A stretch of 64,000 bases of DNA from assembly GCA_019425005.1 (NCBI GenBank), contig JAHYYK010000002.1:21670-85669 (forward strand), read 5' to 3'. The position numbers and the translations under genes were made by a program. The DNA comes from Collinsella sp. (GTDB lineage: Bacteria > Actinomycetota > Coriobacteriia > Coriobacteriales > Coriobacteriaceae). This document shows positions 8,239-16,584 of this stretch, in pieces (position 1 is the stretch's first letter; each line of letters opens with the position of its first letter). The notes below the pieces were generated by a model that did not search any database, had not been told where the DNA came from, and saw only the letters and a list, made by a program, of their open reading frames with translations.

Positions 8239-9153
8239 CTAGTGGGAGGCCTCGTCGTCGAGCGCGCGCTTAATGCGGTCGCCCTCGGCAAGGAGATTCT
8301 CCAGATAGCGCTGGTCGCGGTCCTTAAGGGCGCGGCTGTAGGCGCCAAGCGATTCGATCAGATGGTCGATCTCGAAGGCGAGCGCATCGGCGTCGTCGAT
8401 CATGAGCTCGGACCACATCTGAGGATTGAGGTGTGCCACGCGGGTGAGGTCGCGGTAGCTGCCGGCCGAAAAGCCGTGGTGGACCTGAGCGGTCGGGCTC
8501 TTAACATAGGCGTTGGAGACGACGTGCGCGAGCTGGCTCGTAAAGGCGATGACGCGGTCGTGCTCGGCGGCGCTCGTTACGCTGAACTTGCCAAAGCCCA
8601 GGGGACGTACCATCTCGCGCACCTGGCCCAAAAGCTCCAGCTTGAGTGCGTCGTCCACTGCGGGCGGTACAAGCACGAGCGGTGCGTCCTGGAACAGGTC
8701 GGCGCGGGAATGCGCGTAGCCCGAGAACTGCGTGCCCGCCATGGGGTGCGCGCCCACAAAGTAAAAACCGTGCTCGCGGGCAAGCTCAAAGGCGCGCTCG
8801 CACACGATGCCCTTGACGCCTACGGTGTCGATCACCACGGGGCCCATGATGGCCTCGGTGTCAGTGGCGTCGGCGAGTGCCTGGGCGTGCGCCTCGAGCC
8901 ACTCGATGCAGGCCTCGGGGTAGCATGCCAGGACGATGATGTCGCACTCGCCGAGCGTCTCGTCGTTGAGCTCGCCGGCAACGGTGCCCATGCTGGCGGC
9001 CGTCATGACGTCGTCATCGGGGTCCCAGGCCAGCACATGGACGCCCGCCTGCGCATAGCCGCGGGCAAAACTGCCGCCGATGAGGCCCAGGCCCACGATG
9101 CCGGCGCACTTGGGGCCACCCTGGTTAACGCGTGCGTTTCTCACCGTGCCCAT
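8239..9153 (-). CDS. tyrA: prephenate dehydrogenase
   Basis: Oxidatively decarboxylates prephenate to 4-hydroxyphenylpyruvate for tyrosine synthesis. The 304-residue protein begins with a Rossmann motif, GIVGLGLIGGSFARG, at about residues 19-33, followed by AWDPDDDV whose acidic residues suggest NAD rather than NADP. The central DTVGVKG and GAHPMAGTQFSG segments hold the catalytic histidine, and the helical C-terminal dimerisation domain completes the fold. No ACT domain is fused, so direct tyrosine feedback through ACT is not expected. It sits three bases after aroF and upstream of aroB. Confidence 0.94.
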   Translation of the reverse strand: MGTVRNARVNQGGPKCAGIVGLGLIGGSFARGYAQAGVHVLAWDPDDDVMTAASMGTVAGELNDETLGECDIIVLACYPEACIEWLEAHAQALADATDTEAIMGPVVIDTVGVKGIVCERAFELAREHGFYFVGAHPMAGTQFSGYAHSRADLFQDAPLVLVPPAVDDALKLELLGQVREMVRPLGFGKFSVTSAAEHDRVIAFTSQLAHVVSNAYVKSPTAQVHHGFSAGSYRDLTRVAHLNPQMWSELMIDDADALAFEIDHLIESLGAYSRALKDRDQRYLENLLAEGDRIKRALDDEASH

Positions 9154-9156
9154 GGG

Positions 9157-10182
9157 CTACTCCTGAACGGTCTCTTGGCAGACGACCTCGCGGATGGCGC
9201 GGATGCGGCGCATGGTGTCGTCGAACTGGTCGGGGGTGAGGGCCTGAGCGCCGTCGGACCAAGCATGGCTCGGGTCGTCGTGGACCTCGATCTCCAGACC
9301 GTTGGCGCCGCAGGCGGTCGCCGCGAGCGCCATAGGCTCAACGTAGCGGGTGTAGCCGGTGGCGTGGCTGGGGTCGGCAACGACGGGCAGGTGCGACAGG
9401 TGGTGGAGCACCGGCACGGCGTTGAGGTCGAAGGTGTTGCGGGTGCGGGTCTCGAAGGTGCGGATACCGCGCTCACACAGGATGACGTTGTCGTTGCCCT
9501 CGCTCATGATGTACTCGGCAGCCATGAGCAGCTCGTCGACGGTGCCGGACATGCCGCGCTTGAGCAGAACCGGGGTCTGCGTCTTGCCGACCTCCTTGAG
9601 CAGGGGGAAATTCTGGGCGTTGCGAGCGCCAATCTGCATGACGTCAATCTTCTTGTCGAGGAAGACCTGCACGTCGCGCGGGTCCATGATCTCGGTGACG
9701 ATCGGCATGTCGAGCTCGGCGGATGCCTCGCACAGCAGGTCCAGACCGGCGGGGCCCATGCCCTGGTAGGCGTACGGGGAAGTGCGGGGCTTGTAGGCGC
9801 CGCCGCGCAGCATCGTGGCGCCGGCTGCCTTCACGCGGCGGGCGATGCGGATGAGGTTCTCGCCCTCGACGGAGCACGGGCCGGCGATGACCTGGAACTG
9901 GTCGCCGCCGATCTTGACGCCGTGGCCGCAGTCGATGACGGAGTCCTCGGGGTGGAACTTGCGGTTGGCGCGCTTGAACGGCTCGGAGACGCGCTGCACG
10001 CGCTCGACGACGTCCATGGACTCGAGCAGGAATGGGTCGATCTTGGTCGTATCGCCCACCAGGCCGATGATCGTCTCGTTCTCGCCGCGCGAGACGTCGG
10101 TCTTGAGTCCCTTTTTCTCGATCCAGCTGACGATGTGACTGACGGCCTCGTCGCTGGCGCTCTGCTTTAAAATTGCAATCAT
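9157..10182 (-). CDS. aroF: DAHP synthase (class I, KDO8P-like type)
   Basis: First committed step: PEP plus erythrose 4-phosphate to DAHP. The 341-residue enzyme has an N-terminal ferredoxin-like regulatory domain of about 75 residues (MIAILKQSASDEAV onward) of the kind found in Thermotoga-type DAHP synthases, then a catalytic barrel with IAGPCSVEG, MLRGGAYKPRTSPY, IGARNAQNF and LLKRGMSGT, and a final ADPSHATG metal-site segment. I place the start at 10182, where GAGGTGAG lies about nine bases upstream; an in-frame ATG at 10230 would lie inside the leader hairpin. First gene of the aro operon, probably controlled by the leader described separately. Confidence 0.96.
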   Translation of the reverse strand: MIAILKQSASDEAVSHIVSWIEKKGLKTDVSRGENETIIGLVGDTTKIDPFLLESMDVVERVQRVSEPFKRANRKFHPEDSVIDCGHGVKIGGDQFQVIAGPCSVEGENLIRIARRVKAAGATMLRGGAYKPRTSPYAYQGMGPAGLDLLCEASAELDMPIVTEIMDPRDVQVFLDKKIDVMQIGARNAQNFPLLKEVGKTQTPVLLKRGMSGTVDELLMAAEYIMSEGNDNVILCERGIRTFETRTRNTFDLNAVPVLHHLSHLPVVADPSHATGYTRYVEPMALAATACGANGLEIEVHDDPSHAWSDGAQALTPDQFDDTMRRIRAIREVVCQETVQE

Positions 10183-10192
10183 GGTGTGCCTC

Positions 10193-10255
10193 TCACCTCG
10201 ATGGATAGTCCTTGCAAAAACGGCCCGCATCGCGAGCCGTGTATATATGGTGCAT
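10193..10255 (-). CDS. candidate aroF leader peptide (20 codons)
   Basis: A short frame begins with ATG at 10255 and ends in a TGA at 10195-10193 embedded in the aroF ribosome site. The peptide starts MHHIYTARD and has three aromatic residues: Tyr5, Phe13 and Tyr17. The frame runs through the whole hairpin at 10221-10239, and the Phe codon sits in its T run. A TATAAA hexamer lies only five bases before the ATG, so the transcript may be leaderless. This is the geometry of a translation-sensing leader, but the aromatic enrichment is modest and no database support was available. Confidence 0.4.
   Translation of the reverse strand: MHHIYTARDAGRFCKDYPSR
10216..10239 (-). promoter_or_regulatory. 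attenuator-like hairpin in the aroF leader
   Basis: On the minus strand CGGCTCGC and GCGGGCCG pair over eight base pairs (one T-G) around a three-base loop and are followed immediately by TTTTT. This intrinsic-terminator form lies between the probable promoter region and the aroF start, 34 bases before the ATG, so it may terminate transcription conditionally before the aro operon. Confidence 0.65.
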
Positions 10256-10345
10256 GAGAGTTTATACTATCTGATTCGCTTTTGCCTTCTAAAGTGAGCC
10301 GTTGCGCCGCGTCTTCCCCGGAATTGCAAAGCTTTTTCTTTTATT

Positions 10346-10375
10346 TTGATAGCCCGTGGTGCACTTGGGTATAAT
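10346..10375 (+). promoter_or_regulatory. tRNA-Arg promoter
   Basis: TTGATA and TATAAT are separated by 18 bases, and the -10 ends 11 bases before the mature tRNA. This is a near-consensus housekeeping promoter. Confidence 0.8.
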
Positions 10376-10386
10376 GCCAAACGTTG

Positions 10387-10463
10387 GCCCTATTAGCTCA
10401 GGGGATTAGAGCGTCTGCCTCCGGAGCAGAAGGCCGTTGGTTCGAATCCAACATGGGGCACCA
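10387..10463 (+). tRNA. tRNA-Arg, anticodon CCG
   Basis: A complete cloverleaf can be drawn. The 7-bp acceptor stem pairs GCCCTAT with ATGGGGC (one T-G). The D arm contains AGCTCAGGGGATTAGAGC. The anticodon stem TCTGC/GCAGA encloses the loop CTCCGGA with anticodon CCG, reading CGG codons. The T arm is GTTGG TTCGAAT CCAAC. CCA is encoded. It is a single gene with its own promoter and terminator. Confidence 0.95.
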
Positions 10464-10474
10464 TCGAACGTGAG

Positions 10475-10512
10475 ACCGTCCGAACCTCGCATGGTCCGGG
10501 CGGTTTTTCTTA
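10475..10512 (+). terminator. terminator after tRNA-Arg
   Basis: ACCGTCCGAACC and GGTCCGGGCGGT form a 12-bp stem with one mismatch and a 6-base loop, followed by TTTTTCTT. It ends just before the P-type ATPase start. Confidence 0.85.
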
Positions 10513-10524
10513 TACCGACGCGAC

Positions 10525-13257
10525 GTGATGGGACGTGGTATGGCAGCAACGGATATCGAGCGCGGACTCTCGACCGCCGAGGTCGAGGAGCGCATCGCCG
10601 CCGGTAAGATCAACCGCAACATGGAGCTCAAGACCAAGTCGGTCAAAGAGCTCATCATCGAGAACCTCTGCACGCTGTTCAATTTGATCAACGTGATCTT
10701 GGCGTTCCTGGTCATTTTGACCGGTTCGTTTAAGAACCTGACGTTCCTGTTCGTGGTGTTCCTCAATACCGCCATTGGCGTCATTCAGTCCATGCGCTCC
10801 AAGAAGATGGTCGACAAGCTCACGCTGCTGACCTCCAAGAAGGCCATCGCGGTGCGCGATGGTGCCGAGGTGGAGCTCGACCTGGACCAGATCGTGCTCG
10901 ACGACATCATTCGTCTGGGGCGCGGCGACCAGATTCCGGCCGACGCCGTGGTGGTGTCGGGCGAGGCGCTCGTGAATGAGAGCCTGCTGACGGGCGAGAG
11001 TGACCTCATCAAAAAGCAGCCCGGCTCCGAGCTCATGAGCGGCAGCTTTATCGACTCGGGCCTGCTGCGCGCCCGCGTGATCCATGTTGGCGCCGACAAC
11101 TACGTGGCCAAAATTAATAACGAGGCCAAGTACGTCAAAAAGGTCAATTCCGAGATCATGAACGCGCTTAACGCCATCGTGCGCTTTGCGAGCATCATCA
11201 TGATCCCGCTCGGTTTGGCGTTGTTTGCCTCGAGCGTGAGCGAGCTGTGGGATGCCGCGGGAACCCCAGGCAATAGCGCGCTTTCGTGGTGCTTCTCCGA
11301 GCTGTTGGCTGGTCATGTGCCTTCGTCGGCGCTGCTGTCCACGGTGGGCGCCCTGCTGGGCATGATCCCGCAAGGCCTGGTGCTGCTGACCTCGTCGGTG
11401 CTCGCTATCGCCACGGTGCGCCTGGCCCGCCGCAAGGTACTCGCGCAGCAGCTCTACTGCATTGAGACGCTCGCGCGCGTCGACGTGCTGTGCTTGGACA
11501 AGACGGGCACCATCACGTCGGGTCGCATGGAGGTCGAGGGCACGTATCCGCTGCCGGTCGAGGGTATGGGTGCGGGGGAGGGCGACGCCGCCGTTCCCGT
11601 CGATACCACGGTGCTCGATTTTGCTCTGGCTAACGTCGCACGTGCGACCTCGGCCGATGCCAACGAGACCTGTCAGGCGCTGCTCAACTATTACGCCGAC
11701 CGTCCGGTCGAGGTGTCCGAGCCGCTGTCGGTCATTCCGTTCTCGTCGTCCAAAAAGTGGAGCGGCGCGTCGTTTGCACAGGGCTCATATGTGATGGGTG
11801 CGGCGCAGTTTGTGCTCTCTGATCGTGCGTTTGCCCAGGTCGAGAACCGTGTCGCCGAGCTTGCCGATACCTGCCGCGTGCTCGTGGTGGCGCGCGTTGA
11901 CGGCTTTACGCCCGATGGCGATATGGTGGGCGAGGCCGAGCCCGTGGGCTTTGTGACCATACGCGACGAGATCCGTACCTCGGCGGCCGAGACCATCGGC
12001 TACTTTAACGAGCAGGGCGTGACCCTCAACGTGATCAGTGGAGACGACCCGCGTACGGTGTCGTCGATCGCGCGTGTGGTGGGCGTGCCGGGGGCGGACG
12101 CTTATGTGGACGCCACGACGCTCGATACGCCGGCCAAGCTCGATGCCGCAGTGGACCGCTACCATGTCTTTGGTCGTGTGACCCCGCAGCAGAAGCGCGA
12201 GCTCGTGCAAGCGCTCAAGCGCCGCGAGCACACCGTGGCCATGACGGGCGACGGCGTCAACGACGTGCTGGCGCTCAAGGAGGCCGACTGCTCCGTGGCC
12301 ATGGCAGCCGGCTCCGATGCCGCGCGCAACGTGGCCGAGATCGTACTCGTTGACAACGACTTTGCCTCGATGCCCGCCGTGGTGGCCGAGGGCCGTCGCT
12401 CCATCAACAACCTGCAGCGTTCGGCCTCGCTGTTCCTGACCAAGACGCTGTTTTCGATGGGCCTGGCGGCGCTGTGCATCGCACTGCCGCCGTACCCCTT
12501 CGAGCCCATCCAGATGACGCTCATTAACTTCTTCTGCATCGGCGCGCCGGGCTTTGTGTTGGGCCTGGAGCCCAACAATGCTCGCGTGAAGGGGTCGTTC
12601 CTGACGAACGTGCTCAAGCGGGCACTGCCGGCGTCGATTGCGGTCATTTTGGCCGCGGCGCTCGATATCTTTGTGGCGCGCGTGTTCGGCTTTAACCAGC
12701 TCACGCTGTCTACGATGTGCCTACTTACGTCGTGCGCGGCGAGCGTCAGCCTGATCTGGCGAATCTCGCAGCCCCTCACGCCCTTACGTGTGGTGCTCTT
12801 TGTGTTTGTAGTCGCCGGCATCTTGGTAGGCGTTATCGGATTCCCGGAGCTGCTGTCTATTGCCAATCTGACGATGGGTCAGATGGTTTTCTTGGCTGCC
12901 ATCGTGGTCTTTACCTGCTCGGTGTTCTTTAAGCTCGCCACGATGATGGATTCGCTCAGGCCGCGTCGTCGTCATGCCGCAACTGGTTTTGGCCGCGGTG
13001 TGCGCGTCCGCCTGGGTCGCGGTGGCGTCAAGGTGAGCTCGACGGGTTCGACGGCGGAGCGTTTTGCCAAGCGCGTCGCCGCCGACATGGCGCAGCGCCG
13101 TGAGGCGCGCACCGTTCGTGAGGCCGAGGCCCGCGCACTCGAGGGCGTGGCCCAGGCCCAGCCCAAGAAAAAGAAGAGTACCGGAGCCAAGCGCTCTCGC
13201 GTAACCAAGTCCGCCCAAGGCATCAAAGTCTCGATGCCAAGCAAAAAGAAGAAGTAA
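10525..13257 (+). CDS. P-type cation-transporting ATPase
   Basis: A 910-residue P-type pump (start GTG 10525 or ATG 10528; ATG 10540 is also possible). The catalytic parts are complete: TGES in the actuator domain, the phosphorylated aspartate in CLDKTGTITSG, and TGDGVNDVLALKEAD in the hinge. About ten membrane segments are visible: two near residues 50-90, two near 215-290 and six between about 665 and 830. The M4 ion-site motif reads MIPQGLVLLTS, with glutamine where P2 Ca/Na pumps have glutamate, so the ion cannot be named. The last 80 residues are an unusual cytoplasmic tail rich in Lys and Arg, ending SKKKK. It lies alone between the tRNA terminator and a zinc-ribbon gene, with no regulator beside it. 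Confidence 0.9.
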   Translation: MMGRGMAATDIERGLSTAEVEERIAAGKINRNMELKTKSVKELIIENLCTLFNLINVILAFLVILTGSFKNLTFLFVVFLNTAIGVIQSMRSKKMVDKLTLLTSKKAIAVRDGAEVELDLDQIVLDDIIRLGRGDQIPADAVVVSGEALVNESLLTGESDLIKKQPGSELMSGSFIDSGLLRARVIHVGADNYVAKINNEAKYVKKVNSEIMNALNAIVRFASIIMIPLGLALFASSVSELWDAAGTPGNSALSWCFSELLAGHVPSSALLSTVGALLGMIPQGLVLLTSSVLAIATVRLARRKVLAQQLYCIETLARVDVLCLDKTGTITSGRMEVEGTYPLPVEGMGAGEGDAAVPVDTTVLDFALANVARATSADANETCQALLNYYADRPVEVSEPLSVIPFSSSKKWSGASFAQGSYVMGAAQFVLSDRAFAQVENRVAELADTCRVLVVARVDGFTPDGDMVGEAEPVGFVTIRDEIRTSAAETIGYFNEQGVTLNVISGDDPRTVSSIARVVGVPGADAYVDATTLDTPAKLDAAVDRYHVFGRVTPQQKRELVQALKRREHTVAMTGDGVNDVLALKEADCSVAMAAGSDAARNVAEIVLVDNDFASMPAVVAEGRRSINNLQRSASLFLTKTLFSMGLAALCIALPPYPFEPIQMTLINFFCIGAPGFVLGLEPNNARVKGSFLTNVLKRALPASIAVILAAALDIFVARVFGFNQLTLSTMCLLTSCAASVSLIWRISQPLTPLRVVLFVFVVAGILVGVIGFPELLSIANLTMGQMVFLAAIVVFTCSVFFKLATMMDSLRPRRRHAATGFGRGVRVRLGRGGVKVSSTGSTAERFAKRVAADMAQRREARTVREAEARALEGVAQAQPKKKKSTGAKRSRVTKSAQGIKVSMPSKKKK

Positions 13258-13360
13258 CTACGCGCCCTGGCGATGTTGAATTGGTGCCTTGCTCCTGTGG
13301 GGCCGTGGCGATGTTATGCTCTAACCTCGATTATTTGAATTGCTTCGAAAAGAGGATGCC

Positions 13361-14503
13361 GTGATCTGCCCGCATTGCCTTAAGACTATCGAGGACGGCG
13401 CCTCGTTCTGCCCCTACTGCAACGCCTATGTGGGTCCGGGCGATGGTCCCGAGCACACCGAGTTCGTGTTCTGTGAGGGCTGCGGTGCCCGTCTTTCTCC
13501 GCATGATCGTACGTGCCCCAAATGCGGACGCCCTGCTCCGGGTATCCTCTCCGAGGACGCGGCCGCATCCGACCTGGCAGCGGGCCGCACGGCGGGCTTT
13601 CCGCGCCTAACGCAAGAGCAGATCGACACCGAGGTGCCGCATGCGCCGGCCTCTGCCGCTGCGGTGCTTTCGGACGCCGCCGACCCCAATGAGACCTGCG
13701 TGCTGCCGGCTTTCGATAAGGATTTCGGTATTCCCAAGGTCGATATTCCCATGCCCGTTTCCCTGCATGACGATGCTCAAAAACCCAAGCGCAAGGTGCA
13801 CCCCGACGAGGACGCCTATCACAAGCACAAGCGTCATATTCCCAAGCCGCTTATCGTAATCGCGGTCCTTGCCGTCGTTTGCGGCGGTGCCTATTGGTTC
13901 GTGACGACCGATCCCATGGGTGTTATGCCCGGCTTCTACGACCAGTTTGGCCAAGCTGCACAGACCACCTTCCCCACGCGCCAAAAGGGCGAGGCCACTG
14001 AGGACGATGCCAAGCAGGACGATTCTGCGGAGGTGGTCCAGGAAGAAACCGTGCTCACCGATGATCAGCTCTATACCAGGCTGGACGGTCTGTATCAGAC
14101 CATCGTGTCCTATGCTGACGAGGACCAGATTGGCGAGGTCATCGATTCCTTTAACAACGGCTATCTCCGAACGCCGCTGTCCACCCGTCAGGAGCTGTCG
14201 CAGAGTGCCTACGCCCTGCGTGACCAGATTAAAAAGACGCAAGATGAGCTCAACAATCTTAAGTATCAGGACGATACGGTCTATGCGGACGACATCGCCC
14301 ACTTAAAGCAGCTTGCCGAGTGGATGTATGAGCGCGTTGACGTGATCTGCCAGAGCTGGGATATCTCGCTGGCCATTCCCGATGGCGAGTCGATGAGTTC
14401 CCACCAAAGCGAGATCCTGGCGCCCATCGCGCAGGGTGGCAACAGCGCGCTGAACCAGTACGACGCCAATGTGGGTTCCTGGAAGCCGCAGCAGCGTTCC
14501 TAA
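13361..14503 (+). CDS. zinc-ribbon membrane protein
   Basis: A 380-residue protein of unknown function. Two zinc ribbons occupy the first 55 residues: CPHC...CPYC and CEGCG...CPKCG. A low-complexity linker follows, then a basic stretch and one membrane segment (PLIVIAVLAVVCGGAYWFV, about residues 168-187), and a largely helical external C-terminal domain. The start is taken as GTG at 13361, because AAAGAGG lies six bases before it and the first ribbon begins at once; an in-frame TTG exists at 13340. Similar architecture (ribbon, one membrane helix, outer domain) is widespread in Actinobacteria and Firmicutes without a known role. It shares the ribbon-free half of that plan with the TPR protein downstream. 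Confidence 0.85.
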   Translation: MICPHCLKTIEDGASFCPYCNAYVGPGDGPEHTEFVFCEGCGARLSPHDRTCPKCGRPAPGILSEDAAASDLAAGRTAGFPRLTQEQIDTEVPHAPASAAAVLSDAADPNETCVLPAFDKDFGIPKVDIPMPVSLHDDAQKPKRKVHPDEDAYHKHKRHIPKPLIVIAVLAVVCGGAYWFVTTDPMGVMPGFYDQFGQAAQTTFPTRQKGEATEDDAKQDDSAEVVQEETVLTDDQLYTRLDGLYQTIVSYADEDQIGEVIDSFNNGYLRTPLSTRQELSQSAYALRDQIKKTQDELNNLKYQDDTVYADDIAHLKQLAEWMYERVDVICQSWDISLAIPDGESMSSHQSEILAPIAQGGNSALNQYDANVGSWKPQQRS

Positions 14504-14541
14504 AAATAGTTCGCCATAGTCGGCATAACCTACGTGCGCAA

Positions 14542-14571
14542 TTGATGTAAGCCCGTGCTTATTGCTACAAT
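14542..14571 (+). promoter_or_regulatory. promoter of the cyclophilin-TPR unit
   Basis: TTGATG and TACAAT are 18 bases apart; the -10 ends 39 bases before the cyclophilin ATG, which is preceded by AGGAAGGA. Confidence 0.6.
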
Positions 14572-14610
14572 TCGTACAAATATGCTTTAAACGCACGAGG
14601 AAGGAACCAC

Positions 14611-15153
14611 ATGTTTGGTTTTAAGAAAGAGCTCTACACGCCCGGGTATCAGCTTGTCGGCGACGAGTGCGCCGTAATCGAGACGTCGAAGGGTACCATC
14701 AAGGTCAAGTTTGACGGCGAGGGCGCTCCCATTCATGTCGCGAACTTCTGCGAGCTTTCCACGATGGGCTTCTATGATGGCCTTAAGTTCCATCGCTATG
14801 TGCCCGGTTTTGTTATCCAGGGCGGGGACCCCAATACCCGCGACATGTCCGGCGCCGACGTCGCCGCCGGTCTTGAGGGCCCCGACGGCATGCCCGGTAC
14901 CGGTGGCCCCGGCTACTGCATCAAGGGCGAGTTCGCCACCAATCCGCGCAACAGCCATGTCGATGGCGCCCTTGCCATGGCGCGCTCCATGGACCCCGAT
15001 TCCGCGGGTTCGCAGTTCTACTTCTGCCTGGGTGCCCAGCATAACCTCGATTCCGGTTACACCGTCTTTGGTACCACGGTCGAGGGTCTCAATGTGATTT
15101 CGCAGCTGCGTGCCGGCGACGAGATCGTTCATGTCGAGATCGTTCACGAGTAA
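14611..15153 (+). CDS. cyclophilin-type peptidyl-prolyl cis-trans isomerase
   Basis: A 180-residue single-domain cyclophilin that catalyses cis-trans isomerisation of prolyl bonds. The core motifs are present: FHRYVPGFVIQGGDP with the catalytic arginine, an AMARS segment, SAGSQFYFCLG and the FGTTVEG loop. No signal peptide or lipobox is visible, so it should act in the cytosol. The tryptophan that many cyclosporin-sensitive forms carry in the last part of the site appears replaced by Leu (HNLDSGYTVFG). It is followed after 11 bases by the TPR membrane protein, probably co-transcribed. Confidence 0.93.
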   Translation: MFGFKKELYTPGYQLVGDECAVIETSKGTIKVKFDGEGAPIHVANFCELSTMGFYDGLKFHRYVPGFVIQGGDPNTRDMSGADVAAGLEGPDGMPGTGGPGYCIKGEFATNPRNSHVDGALAMARSMDPDSAGSQFYFCLGAQHNLDSGYTVFGTTVEGLNVISQLRAGDEIVHVEIVHE

Positions 15154-15164
15154 AGGGGACTTCC

Positions 15165-16469
15165 TTGAATAGCCAGCTGATCCAACAGGGCCGCGCCGCT
15201 TACCGCGCGGGTGATTTTTCCGCTGCAGCCCAGATGCTTGGGGCGGCAAAGACTCCCGATGAGATTATGGGCGAGGCCGACCACCTTCGTGGCAACGCCT
15301 TGATGCACCTGGGCATGTATGCCGAGGCCGCCGAGGCCTATGCCGCCGCCCTCAACGACGGCACCTACGGCAAGCGCGGCGCGCTGCTCACCAACCGCGG
15401 CAAGGCGCTTGCCGCCGTGGGCGACTACACGACGGCCGCTCAGGCGTTCTCTGCCGCTACGCAGGATGCTTCCTATGCCACGCCGTTCAAGGCCTATCTG
15501 GGCCTGGGCAATGCGCTGTTCCAGTCGGGCGACTATGCCAACGCGGGTACTGCCTTCCGTCAGGCCGCCATCGACGGCGCCAATCCGGCTCCTGCCGCCG
15601 CTCTCGGCGAGCTCGGTCGCTGCTTCATTAAACTCGGCCGTCCGGCGGATGCCGTGGAGACCTACCGCACGGCTATCGACTTTGCCGGCCCCCGCGACGA
15701 CACGCGTGCGCTCAACGCTGGCATGGGTCAGGCGCTTTCTGCCGCCGGCCGTCCCTCCGACGCACTCGACGCCTTTAACGCCGCTACTGCCGATGGCATC
15801 TACCAGCTCACCTCCGAGCAGGCCGATGAGCTTGCCCGCGTGCACGATTCGCTTGCCGCGCTGTCTGCCCAGACGGCTATGGCCACGGCTCCGGCGCCCG
15901 CGATGGACGCTCCTGCCGTCGATCCGCTCGATCCTACGGGCGCGACCGGTCAGTTTATGCCCGATCCCTCGGACACCGGCTTCTTTACGCTGTCCGAGTC
16001 CGAGATGGTCCAGCAGGACCGTCAGGATCGTAAACAGGCCAAGGTTCGTCGCCGCCATCGCCACACGGGCCTCAAAGTCTTCATCGTGCTGCTTCTGCTC
16101 ATTTTGATCGCCGCGGGCGGTCTGGGCTTTGCCTACACGCGCGGCTTTGGCTTCCCGTCTCAGGAGTCGGTTATCACCGATCTGTTCCAGGCTGCCGGCG
16201 ACGGTGACACCGCAAAGGCCGAGTCTTGCCTGGCCTCGAGCCTGTCCGAGGACGCCAAGTCGATGATCATCTCCTCGATTCCGCAGGGTGCCACCGTGTC
16301 CGTCGAGGGCATGGATCAGTCCATGACCGAGACGACCGCTAAGGTGAAGGCATCGCTGTCCAAGGGCGGCGAGCAGGAGTACACCGTCAAATTCGTGCGC
16401 TCCGACAACCATATCGGCTGGGCCGTTTCCTCGCTCGATATGGATTTCTCGGCTGCTGACAACCAGTAG
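15165..16469 (+). CDS. TPR-repeat protein with one C-terminal membrane segment
   Basis: A 434-residue protein of unknown specific role. Residues about 1-235 are tetratricopeptide-like repeats rich in alanine (AYRAGDFSAAAQ, AEAAEAYAAAL, GDYTTAAQAF, GRPSDALDAF), a scaffold for protein contacts. A basic stretch RRRHRHTGLK leads into a single membrane helix (VFIVLLLLILIAAGGLGFAY, about 306-325) and a roughly 110-residue domain outside the membrane resembling a DUF4878-like fold in pattern only. The start is TTG at 15165, with AAAGGGGA six bases before it. It sits between the cyclophilin and mreB; a hairpin downstream may end its transcript. Confidence 0.85.
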   Translation: MNSQLIQQGRAAYRAGDFSAAAQMLGAAKTPDEIMGEADHLRGNALMHLGMYAEAAEAYAAALNDGTYGKRGALLTNRGKALAAVGDYTTAAQAFSAATQDASYATPFKAYLGLGNALFQSGDYANAGTAFRQAAIDGANPAPAAALGELGRCFIKLGRPADAVETYRTAIDFAGPRDDTRALNAGMGQALSAAGRPSDALDAFNAATADGIYQLTSEQADELARVHDSLAALSAQTAMATAPAPAMDAPAVDPLDPTGATGQFMPDPSDTGFFTLSESEMVQQDRQDRKQAKVRRRHRHTGLKVFIVLLLLILIAAGGLGFAYTRGFGFPSQESVITDLFQAAGDGDTAKAESCLASSLSEDAKSMIISSIPQGATVSVEGMDQSMTETTAKVKASLSKGGEQEYTVKFVRSDNHIGWAVSSLDMDFSAADNQ

Positions 16470-16491
16470 TGACCTTATGGGATTTAGCTTT

Positions 16492-16524
16492 GCCCGGCGC
16501 TTCACCGCAAGTGAGGTGCCGGGC
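16492..16524 (+). terminator. hairpin between the TPR gene and mreB
   Basis: GCCCGGC and GCCGGGC close a stem that continues inward through TTCAC/GTGAG around a CGCAA loop. The following bases are TTGCGC rather than a T run, so termination would be partial; a TATGAT -10-like hexamer at 16534 may start the mreB transcript. Confidence 0.45.
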
Positions 16525-16584
16525 TTGCGCTAGTATGATGAGCTAGTAGTTTTCCAGCAATCATCCAACACATCAGGAGTTGCG

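Noticed and set aside
7147..10170. A 1007-codon open frame antisense to aroB, tyrA and aroF
   Set aside because: It mirrors the codon structure of real genes on the other strand in GC-rich DNA, has no recognisable domain, and lacks a ribosome site. The same applies to the long antisense frames at 35213-38278, 39325-41982, 23534-25348 and 60305-62950.
10387..10463. tRNA-Arg as an integration site for a mobile element
   Set aside because: No integrase, no direct repeat of the tRNA 3' end and no foreign-looking gene follows; the downstream ATPase has normal composition.
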